64,000 nt of DNA, taken from the NCBI GenBank assembly GCA_036522835.1, contig DATDFB010000093.1:1-64000 (forward strand), in the 5' to 3' direction. This stretch comes from DATDFB01 sp036522835. Its GTDB lineage: Bacteria > Acidobacteriota > Thermoanaerobaculia > Gp7-AA8. The translations under genes were made by a program, and so were the position numbers. Below the pieces are notes generated by a model. That model saw only the letters and a program-made list of their open reading frames with translations, did not search any database and was not told the origin of the DNA. This document shows positions 1 to 7,128 of this stretch, one piece after another (within the stretch, counting starts at the first letter, position 1; each line of letters begins with the position of its first letter).

Positions 1-1475
1 GCCGCGTCGGGAGCGACTCGCAGCAGTCCCTCGTCGGCATCGAGCACGAGCGGCGTCCCCTCCGCGATGCGCAGCACCTCCGGCCCGGCCGCGACGAGCG
101 CCGGGAGGTTCATCGCCGCGGCCAGAAGCGCAACGTGCGAAGTCGGTCCGCCCGCGGCAGTGCAGAAGCCGGCGATGCGCCCGGCCGGGAGCGCGACGAG
201 CTGCGACGGGAGGAGCTCCTCGCCGAGAAGAATGGAGCCCGCCGGCGGCTCGACCAGCGGGGCCTCGCCGGCGAGCGCGCGTAGGACTTGTCTCGCGAGA
301 TCGCGCAGATCGTCGGCGCGCTCGGCGACGCGCGCATCGCCTACGGCGACGAGCGCTTTCACGCTCTCCTCGGCCGCCTCGCGCCAGGCGTAGCCGGCGC
401 CTTTTCCACGCGCGATCCATGCTTGCGCGGTTTGCAGCAGCTCCGGATCATCGATGAAGGCAAGGTGCGCGTCGAGGACGTCGCGCGCGAGACCGCGCGT
501 CGTTGCGCGCAATCGCTCCAGCTCCGCGCGCACGACGGAGCGCGCGATATCGAGATCGGCGCTCTCGCGCGCGACGCCGGCGCCCGTCTCGCTCGGAGCC
601 GGCACGCCGCCCGCGATCCGCGCGGCGGGACCGACCGCCAGCCCGCGGCTGGCGATGACGCCGCGCAGCACGCCATGTTCGACAGGGCGCACGCTGTGCG
701 CCCCTACCGGGGAGGCGACGGGTAATGGCGCACCGCGTGCGCCCATAAGCACGGTTTCCAGTGCGGCCAGCGCCGCCTCCGCATCGCGGCCGACCGCGAT
801 CAACGCGATCTCGTCGCCGCGCCGCACGCCGAGCTCCATCAACGCCACCGCGCTGCGGGCGTTGGCCTTGCGGTTGTGCGCCAGCACGCTCACGTCCGCC
901 GAAAACTCGCGCAACGCGCGCACGAGCAGCGCGGCAGGCCGGGCATGAATGCCGTGCTCGAACGGAACGCGCAACTGCTTGCGGATCTCCGGCCCGCCAC
1001 CGGCGCTCGGCTCCGCGCGCCGGCCGAGCGGCCGCAGCTCCATGAGGAAGTCGCCGGCGCGCAGCAGCCGCTGCTCGTCGCGTCGCGCGATCTCGAAGTC
1101 TTTGCCGTTGATCAGAATGATCGGCGTCAACAGGCTGGGCACGCGCGAAGCAATCGCATCGAGTTCGAAGCCGAGCAGCGGATCGCCGGCTCTGACGATC
1201 GCGCCGTTCGAGACGTGCGCCTCGAAGCCGTCGCCGCCGAGGTGAACCGTGTCGCAGCCGACGTGCAGCAGGAGCTCGGCGCCGTTCGCCGCGCGCAGCG
1301 TCACCGCGTGCTTCGCAGTCGCAACCGTCACCACTTCGGCGTCGCACGGCGCGCAGAGCGTCGCGCTGGTCGGATCGACGGCCACGCCGTCCCCCGCCAG
1401 CTTTCCGGAGAAGACCGGGTCCGGCACTTCGTCGAGCGGGCTGCACCAGCCGTCGAGCGGTGAAACGAGGATCAT
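1..1475 (-). CDS. nagF: Fused PTS protein EIIA(Glc)-HPr-Enzyme I, C-terminus outside window
   Basis: Multiphosphoryl transfer protein of the PEP-dependent phosphotransferase system, cytoplasmic. The first 491 codons are visible; the gene continues past the left edge. Order: an EIIA(Glc) domain (about residues 1-150) with His56 and the phosphorylatable-type His71 in LLLHVGCDTV; an HPr domain (about 165-250) with active-site His177 in GIHARPAA; then Enzyme I, with its swivelling-domain His447 in GGPTSHVAL. This is the NagF-type order known from pseudomonad GlcNAc systems. The ATG overlaps the stop of the GH20 gene as ATGA, so it is probably translationally coupled. No EIIBC permease is in view and may lie beyond the edge. 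Because an MFS transporter is present, the PTS could instead act in signalling or on a different substrate. Domain identity is seen; substrate is inferred from the neighbours. Confidence 0.9.
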   Translation of the reverse strand, partial: MILVSPLDGWCSPLDEVPDPVFSGKLAGDGVAVDPTSATLCAPCDAEVVTVATAKHAVTLRAANGAELLLHVGCDTVHLGGDGFEAHVSNGAIVRAGDPLLGFELDAIASRVPSLLTPIILINGKDFEIARRDEQRLLRAGDFLMELRPLGRRAEPSAGGGPEIRKQLRVPFEHGIHARPAALLVRALREFSADVSVLAHNRKANARSAVALMELGVRRGDEIALIAVGRDAEAALAALETVLMGARGAPLPVASPVGAHSVRPVEHGVLRGVIASRGLAVGPAARIAGGVPAPSETGAGVARESADLDIARSVVRAELERLRATTRGLARDVLDAHLAFIDDPELLQTAQAWIARGKGAGYAWREAAEESVKALVAVGDARVAERADDLRDLARQVLRALAGEAPLVEPPAGSILLGEELLPSQLVALPAGRIAGFCTAAGGPTSHVALLAAAMNLPALVAAGPEVLRIAEGTPLVLDADEGLLRVAPDA

Positions 1476-3547
1476 GGATGGACCTCGATCCAGTGCACCG
1501 CCCACATCGGATCGATTTTGCTCTGCGTGAAGCGGAAGCAGAGGTCCGCCACCCCGCCGGCGCGCGGCGCCAACTTGACCGGTGGCAGGACGGTCACGTC
1601 GTGCCGCGCTGCGGCCGGCGCCAACGGCAGCGACGCGACCGGCGCGCCCGCGCAGCCGCCGATGAACACGTCGAGCTCCCCTTCCGGCGTCGCCGGCGGC
1701 AACAGCTCGATCTTCTTCACGTCGTCGCCGATCTGGAAGTTGAAGGGGACCTGCCCGACTGCAGCGGTGAGCGTCGCGCCGGCGCTGAGGTCGACCGCCG
1801 GGAAAATCCAGCAGGGATTCATGATGTCGATGAGGAAGACGGCGCGCTTGCCGTCGACCGGCGCGTCGTCTTCGAGCGAGAGCGCGATCTTCTCGCTGCA
1901 GAGCTTGAGCTGATAGCTGCTGCGGCGCGGTCCTCCGGCCAGGAACGCCGCGTCGGCTGCGGGATTGGGGAGGGCCAGATCGAGCGGAGCGCTGCGCACT
2001 CCGAGAGCCTGGTAGCGGCGGAACTGCGGAACGAGGCGGCTCGCGAAGCCGCGCCGATCCCGCCGCTCACGCGGCGACCAGCCGATCTCGGCGATCGCTG
2101 CTCCGCGCGGCCAGGCCATGAATTCCACGCGCTCCTCGGTGCGGATGTGCTCCGTCCAGAGGTTCCCCTGCACGCCAAGGATGTGCATCTGCTCGTTAGC
2201 AGTGAGCTGGGGAGGGAGCGGATCGAACGCGTAGATCTGCTCGACCGAGACGACCCGTGCGCGCCCGGGCGGGTCGTCCTGCCTCACGCTCTGGCGATTG
2301 TCGAGATAGAGCGTCGGATGCGGCGAGAGCACCGCATCGTGGCCGGAGCGTGCGGCGGCGAGCGCACCGTCGATGCCGCGCCACGACATCACCGTGGCAT
2401 TGGGCGCGATGCCTCCTTCCAGGATCTCGTCCCAGCCGATCAAGCGGCGGCCGCGCGCGCTGAGGAACTCCTCGATGCGCCGCACGAACCAGCTCTGCAG
2501 CTTCGCTTCGTTCTCGATGCCGAGCTCGCGCATGCGGGCCTGGACGCGCGCGGAGCTCCGCCACTGATCCTTGACCGCCTCGTCGCCGCCGACGTGGATG
2601 TAGGGGCTCGAGTAGAGCGCCATCGCTTCGTCGAGCACGTCTTCGAGAAACGCGAACGTCGATTCGTCGACGTTGTAAAGATTGTTGTAGACGCCCCAAT
2701 CCGCCGGAACCGCCGTCGGCGGCTGCTCGGTGGAGGCGAGCTGCGGATAGGCGACGATCGCGGCGGTCGCGTGCCCCGGCATCTCGATTTCGGGCACGAT
2801 CGTGATGCCGCGCTCCGCGGCGTAGGCGACGAGATGCCGCACCGTGTCCTGCGTGTAGACGCCGCCGATCCTCGGCTGCGGCGCAGCTCCGGCCGGCACG
2901 CGCCAGCCGCCGATCTCTGCGAGCTTCGGATACTTCTTGATTTCGAGCCGCCACGCCTGGTCATCCGTCAAGTGCCAGTGCAGGACATTGAGCTTGTGCA
3001 GGACCATCGTGTCGAGGAAGCGCTCGATGAACTGCGGCGACTGGAAATGCCGCGCCGAATCCAAGAGGAGGCCCCGCCACGCAAAGCGCGGCTCATCGCG
3101 AATCTCCACAGCGGCCACACGGATTCGGCTCGAGCGCGACGCGTCGGCCGTCATCAGTTGCCAGAGCGTCACTGCGCCGTAGAGCAATCCACGCGGAGTG
3201 CGAGCGGATACGGCGATCCCGGCGCGCGAGACGCGCAACTCGTATCCCTCGTCGGAGGCGACGCGCTGGTCGAGCGCAAAGGAGATCGGCGCGGGAGCCC
3301 GCACCACAGGCAACGTGAGTCCGCGCGTGCGCGCGACGAGATCGGCGAAGTAACGCGCCGTCCATTCGACCTTCGCGTCGGCGGGAACAGAGATCGCCGT
3401 CTTCGGCGTCACCGTAAAGTGGCCGTCCAGCGCTCGCCATTCGGCCGGCGCGGGAATGACCGGCAGCTCTCGCTCGGGCATGGTCGAAACCGTTCTGCAG
3501 GCAGCGCACAGCAGCAATCCGAAAGCCGCGAGTGCGCGCGGTCTCAT
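1472..3547 (-). CDS. Exported GH20 beta-N-acetylhexosaminidase
   Basis: Family 20 glycoside hydrolase of 691 residues that removes terminal beta-linked N-acetylhexosamine from chitin-type oligosaccharides or glycans, probably in the periplasm or on the outer membrane. An N-terminal hydrophobic leader with Cys14 and Cys17 could be a lipoprotein signal, although the lipobox is not textbook. The GH20b domain spans about residues 30-150. The catalytic barrel follows, with the family Asp-Glu pair at D322-E323 in HVGGDEA and a typical HWHLTDDQAW segment near 190. A C-terminal beta-rich extension (about 540-691) follows. The chosen start overlaps the transporter stop (ATGA); the open frame extends further upstream only as a shadow of the transporter gene. 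It sits second to last in the leftward sugar operon. Confidence 0.93.
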   Translation of the reverse strand: MRPRALAAFGLLLCAACRTVSTMPERELPVIPAPAEWRALDGHFTVTPKTAISVPADAKVEWTARYFADLVARTRGLTLPVVRAPAPISFALDQRVASDEGYELRVSRAGIAVSARTPRGLLYGAVTLWQLMTADASRSSRIRVAAVEIRDEPRFAWRGLLLDSARHFQSPQFIERFLDTMVLHKLNVLHWHLTDDQAWRLEIKKYPKLAEIGGWRVPAGAAPQPRIGGVYTQDTVRHLVAYAAERGITIVPEIEMPGHATAAIVAYPQLASTEQPPTAVPADWGVYNNLYNVDESTFAFLEDVLDEAMALYSSPYIHVGGDEAVKDQWRSSARVQARMRELGIENEAKLQSWFVRRIEEFLSARGRRLIGWDEILEGGIAPNATVMSWRGIDGALAAARSGHDAVLSPHPTLYLDNRQSVRQDDPPGRARVVSVEQIYAFDPLPPQLTANEQMHILGVQGNLWTEHIRTEERVEFMAWPRGAAIAEIGWSPRERRDRRGFASRLVPQFRRYQALGVRSAPLDLALPNPAADAAFLAGGPRRSSYQLKLCSEKIALSLEDDAPVDGKRAVFLIDIMNPCWIFPAVDLSAGATLTAAVGQVPFNFQIGDDVKKIELLPPATPEGELDVFIGGCAGAPVASLPLAPAAARHDVTVLPPVKLAPRAGGVADLCFRFTQSKIDPMWAVHWIEVHP

Positions 3548-4779
3548 TGCCGGGCCTCGGGAACCCGGGGGATGAGCTCCCGCACGCTGACCGTGGCGTT
3601 GTCCACCAGCGGCCGTGCCCAGAAGCCGATGCTGAGGATGTACCCGAGGGTCACGTAGAGCGGCAGCATGCCGACGCGGAGGCCGACGCGCTCGCCCAGC
3701 CAGCCGACGGCGAGCGAGACGAAGGCGCCGCCGACGATCGCCGTGCAGAGGATCCCGGAGAACGATCCGTGATGACGTTCGACCGAGTTGAGAGCGAGCG
3801 AGAAGATCACCGACCACATGACCGACAGGAAAAACCCGAGGGCCATGAACGAGAGGTAAGACAAACGCGCTCCGCCGCTGAGCGCAGCCGTCAGCGTGAG
3901 GATCGCCGCGGCGGCGAAGCCGATCAGGACCTTGCGGCCGTCGAACAGCTTGAGCAACACCAGCCCGAGAGCGCAGCCAACGGTCATCAGTCCCCAGAAC
4001 ATCGCCACCGCGCGTGCCCCCTCGGTCTGGGGACTGAAGCCGTGGTAGGTGGAGAGGAACTTCGAGATCCAGTTGGCGATGCCCTGCTCCGATCCGACGT
4101 AGCAGAAGATGGCCAGGAAATAGAGATACACGACCGGACGCCGCAGCAGATCGCGATGCGCTGTCCAGGGGCCGATCCGCTCTCCTTCGGCAAGCTCGTA
4201 GCGCGGCAGCCGGACCACTCCGATGATGATCACCATCAGCAGCGTCACCGCAGCAAAGACCCAGTAAAGAGCAACCCACGGGAGTGCGCGCGGCACCAGC
4301 GGCACGGGATGCGCCACGAGATACGAGTAGACGAACGGACTGGCGAACGAGGCGCCGCCGAAGACCAGTTGCGCGGCGACGGAGTTCGCAGCGAAATGCT
4401 CTTCGCCGCCGGCCACGCGCAGCAGAGGATTGATCGCGACCTGAAGCATGGTCATGCCGATCCCGATGAGGAACAGCGACGCCAGCGCGATCTCGTACTT
4501 CGGCGTCGTTGCGAACAGCAGCGAGCCGGCGAACGCCAACGCGAATGCGGCGATCATCACCGGCTTCTCGCGGAAACGCTCCAGCAGCATCCCGGCCGGA
4601 ATGGACATCACGCCGTACGCGACGAAGAAGGCAAACGGAAGAAAGCCTGCCAGGACCAGACTGAGATGAAAGCCGTTGATGATGTCGGGAATCAGAGGCC
4701 CGAGGATGTTGGTCAGAAACGAGATCGCGAAGAAGATCAGAAACACGAGCAAGACGATCCACGGACGGCGCTGAGTCAT
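3544..4779 (-). CDS. MFS sugar transporter, FucP/NagP-like
   Basis: Inner-membrane major facilitator of 411 residues with about 12 hydrophobic segments. It belongs to the sugar:proton symporter group that includes FucP and the GlcNAc permease NagP: the N-terminal helix pair, the PAGMLLERFREKP loop between helices 2 and 3, and overall length fit. It probably imports the monosaccharide released by the adjacent hexosaminidase. Its start overlaps the LacI stop (ATGA) and its stop overlaps the GH20 start (ATGA), so three genes are chained by 4-base overlaps. GlcNAc as substrate is inferred from context; glucose, fucose or a disaccharide cannot be excluded. Confidence 0.85.
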   Translation of the reverse strand: MTQRRPWIVLLVFLIFFAISFLTNILGPLIPDIINGFHLSLVLAGFLPFAFFVAYGVMSIPAGMLLERFREKPVMIAAFALAFAGSLLFATTPKYEIALASLFLIGIGMTMLQVAINPLLRVAGGEEHFAANSVAAQLVFGGASFASPFVYSYLVAHPVPLVPRALPWVALYWVFAAVTLLMVIIIGVVRLPRYELAEGERIGPWTAHRDLLRRPVVYLYFLAIFCYVGSEQGIANWISKFLSTYHGFSPQTEGARAVAMFWGLMTVGCALGLVLLKLFDGRKVLIGFAAAAILTLTAALSGGARLSYLSFMALGFFLSVMWSVIFSLALNSVERHHGSFSGILCTAIVGGAFVSLAVGWLGERVGLRVGMLPLYVTLGYILSIGFWARPLVDNATVSVRELIPRVPEARQ

Positions 4780-5873
4780 CGGGCATCCTTTTTTGATTCC
4801 CTGCCTCGGGCCGGACCGGTCGAATCGCGGACGATGAGCTCGGGCTCGACGACCACGAACGAGCCGTCCGACCGCTCGGAGCCGTTGATGCGCTCGAGCA
4901 CGACGCGGGCGGCGATGCGGCCCATCTCGCGCAGCGGCTGGCGCACCGTCGTCAGTCGCGGGTTGTGAAATGCCGCGATCTGAATGTCGTCGAAACCAAT
5001 GACCGAGACGTCCTCCGGCACGCGCAGGCCGGCGTCGAAGAACGCGCGGATCGCGCCGATCGCCGACGCGTCGTCGAACGCGAAGAGCGCCGTGAAGTCC
5101 ACGCGCCGCCCGAGCAGCTTCTGCCCGAAGGCGTAGCCTTCCTGATAGGCGGCGTTGGGCGCGAAGACCTCGTCCCCCTCCTCGCCGCTGAGCTGAAGCG
5201 TGAGCTTCGGCGGGATCTCGATTTTCAGCGAAGCGGCGGCGGCCAAAATCGCGCGCGATCGGTCTTCCGTGTCCGAGCTGCCCGGCTGTCCGCGAAACAG
5301 CGCGATGCGGCGGTGGCCGAGCTCCTTGAGGTGCGCGAGCGCCAGGCGCGCCGCGAGGTCGTGATCGATGACGACGTTCGAGAGTCCTTTAACGCGCTTG
5401 TGGCCGGAGATCACCACGGTCGGCAGCAGAGGAGGCTCGTGGAGCTCCGTGGCCACGAGAATCATTCCGTCGACGGCGCGCCGCGTCAGCAATTCCAGAT
5501 CGTCCCGCAGCAGCTTCGGCGTGGATCGCCGATGACTGGTGAGGAGATAGGTGTAGTCGCTGGCCAGCAGATGACTCTCGATTCCGCTGACGATCTCCGC
5601 CGCCCACGGGTCGCTGACCTCGGGCACCAGGACGCCGATGGAGTTCGTACGCCGGCTGCGCAGCGAGACGGCGATGTAGTTGGGGCGATAGCCGAACTCG
5701 CGCGCGGCGGCGAACACGCGTTGCTGCGTCTCCTCCGGAATGGCGGCGGCCACGGGAGAGTGGTTGAGCACGAGGGAGATGGTGGCGGTCGAAAGATCCA
5801 GATGCTCGGCCAGATCTTTGAGCGTGGGCCGCTCGCTGCGGCTCTTCTTCGAACGCTTTTTACGGGTGCTCAC
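4776..5873 (-). CDS. LacI-family transcriptional regulator of the sugar locus
   Basis: DNA-binding repressor of 365 residues. A basic N-terminus precedes the LacI helix-turn-helix at about residues 16-65 (TLKDLAEHLDLSTATISLVLN), followed by the hinge and a periplasmic-binding-protein-like effector domain starting near NSIGVLVPEVSDPW. It is the first gene of the leftward chain regulator-transporter-GH20-PTS. A palindrome containing TAAATCGATTTA lies 21 bases upstream of the start codon, and two related palindromes lie in front of the TonB receptor, so autoregulation plus control of the receptor is likely. The effector is probably a GlcNAc-derived sugar or sugar phosphate (inference). Confidence 0.93.
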   Translation of the reverse strand: MSTRKKRSKKSRSERPTLKDLAEHLDLSTATISLVLNHSPVAAAIPEETQQRVFAAAREFGYRPNYIAVSLRSRRTNSIGVLVPEVSDPWAAEIVSGIESHLLASDYTYLLTSHRRSTPKLLRDDLELLTRRAVDGMILVATELHEPPLLPTVVISGHKRVKGLSNVVIDHDLAARLALAHLKELGHRRIALFRGQPGSSDTEDRSRAILAAAASLKIEIPPKLTLQLSGEEGDEVFAPNAAYQEGYAFGQKLLGRRVDFTALFAFDDASAIGAIRAFFDAGLRVPEDVSVIGFDDIQIAAFHNPRLTTVRQPLREMGRIAARVVLERINGSERSDGSFVVVEPELIVRDSTGPARGRESKKDAR

Positions 5874-5893
5874 GGGCGCGCTGAGCTTAGCCT

Positions 5894-5909
5894 GCTAAAT
5901 CGATTTAAT
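5894..5909. promoter_or_regulatory. Putative LacI operator O1, upstream of the regulator gene
   Basis: GCTAAATCGATTTAAT, containing the perfect 12-bp palindrome TAAATCGATTTA (5896-5907) with a central CpG, as is usual for LacI-family sites. It shares the GCTAAAnCGnTTTA core with the two sites before the TonB receptor. It lies between the regulator start and the 3' end of the deacetylase, so it would control the leftward regulator-transporter-GH20-PTS chain. Confidence 0.8.
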
Positions 5910-5913
5910 CAAG

Positions 5914-7007
5914 CTATTGCTTCACGAGCACGAAGGCCTCGGTGCGCCTGACGAACGACGGCAGGTACCCGCCGCAGTCGATGATCCCGTCCAACGCGGC
6001 GGGATGGCTGCCCGTGCGCGCCGCGCGGCCGAACTGCGATGCGTAGGCGCGAATGGCCTTCAGCTTGACGGCGTCGTCGCTGAGGTAGAGCCGCTCCGGC
6101 AGACAGAGGTGCTTTGCTTCGCCGTAGTCCGCGTCGCTTGGAAGCGACGCCGGCGTCGACGGGCGGAAGCGCTGGCTCGCCGACCGCGCCATCCATGTAG
6201 GATCCGCGAGCGCCTTGGCCTCATCGTTCATGCACGGACAATCCGGCGCGGCCGGCGGCGGATACCAGCAGTCCGCATTCGCCGTGTTTTTGGTGTAGGC
6301 GTGAATGACGGCGAAGGCGATGGCGTGACGCGACGCCTGCTCGCCGTTCAGACGGCGCACGAAGTTGCCCAACGCTGCATGGTCCGGATGCCCATCGAGC
6401 CAGTGCGTGGTGGCGATGAGGGCTCCGGCCGGCGCGGACGCGATGAGCTTGCGCAGCGACGCCGTCAGGGTCTCGGCGTTGAGCGACGTCGGCGTTCCTC
6501 GCCATAGCCGCACACCGCGCACGAGCTGCAGCCGGAAAAGTCGGAGCGGCGGAGCGGCGCGGCCGCTTTGCCGCCGGCGAGATTTTGCCAGGCGGCGCGC
6601 AGCCCGGTGTCGGGATAACCGAGAAACTCGGGAGCGGAGAGGCCGAGAATCCCCGCCGCGGCGGCGCTCTCGCTCCGCCGGACTTCGGCGAAGCTCGACA
6701 GCTCCGCGGCGGTGCACATCGGGCCCGTCACGGTGCTGCTCTTCCAGAACCGGCAAGCCTCGCAGTAGGCGTCGCCGTCCGTGACCACGACGACGCTCAC
6801 CGGCTTCCCAGCGCGGACGTACGCGTCGATCAAACCGGCAAAGCCGAGGGTCTCGTCGTCCGGATGGGGGGCAAGGACCAGCAGGGCTGGATACGCCGTG
6901 AGAGCGTCGTTGTCGCAGGTCATTGCGGAGCCTGAGCGCGCCGAGCGGCACGAGAGCGCAACGATGACGAGGATCAGTGCGGCGATGGTCCGCCTGGCGA
7001 CGAGCAT
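5914..7007 (-). pseudogene. PIG-L family deacetylase, frameshifted
   Basis: Zinc-dependent N-deacetylase of the PIG-L/LmbE family, split over two reading frames. The N-terminal frame starts at 7007 (or at an in-frame ATG at 7049). It has a hydrophobic leader ending near a Cys, then the zinc/catalytic motif APHPDDETLG, and it stops at 6465. The C-terminal frame carries the second motif HPDHAALG and runs to 5914. Homology passes from one frame to the other near 6496-6500: restoring one G in the GCGAGGAACG stretch (minus strand) would join GYGE to GTPTSLN. This is a one-base deletion, a sequencing error or a recent inactivation. In context it would deacetylate N-acetylated sugars. It is divergent from the TonB receptor across the operators at 7082-7119. 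Confidence 0.82.
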
Positions 7008-7081
7008 TGCCCCCAAGGGTACCGCCGGATGCCGCGGCCCGCTTTCCATGAATATCCGATTGACCTCGGATCGCGAAATGC

Positions 7082-7097
7082 GCTAAAACGATTTAGC
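7082..7097. promoter_or_regulatory. Putative LacI operator O2, before the TonB receptor
   Basis: GCTAAAACGATTTAGC is a 16-bp inverted repeat matching its own complement at 14 of 16 positions, with a central CpG. It lies in the divergent gap between the deacetylase and the receptor, 31 bases before the receptor ATG, and could control both genes. Confidence 0.8.
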
Positions 7098-7103
7098 ACG
7101 TGA

Positions 7104-7119
7104 GCTAAAACGGTTTAGG
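7104..7119. promoter_or_regulatory. Putative LacI operator O3, overlapping the receptor RBS
   Basis: GCTAAAACGGTTTAGG is a third copy of the palindrome, 22 bp downstream of O2 centre to centre. Its right end runs into the AGGAGG ribosome-binding site at 7117-7122, seven bases from the receptor ATG. Tandem sites two helical turns apart suggest cooperative repressor binding. Confidence 0.75.
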
Positions 7120-7128
7120 AGGAAACGT

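Noticed and set aside
1460..3658. A 700-codon rightward open frame antisense to the GH20 gene, and similar long antisense frames elsewhere (for example 7687-9195 and 32666-34558)
   Set aside because: These are Arg/Ala/Pro-rich shadows of high-G+C genes without domains, overlapping clearly coding sequence.
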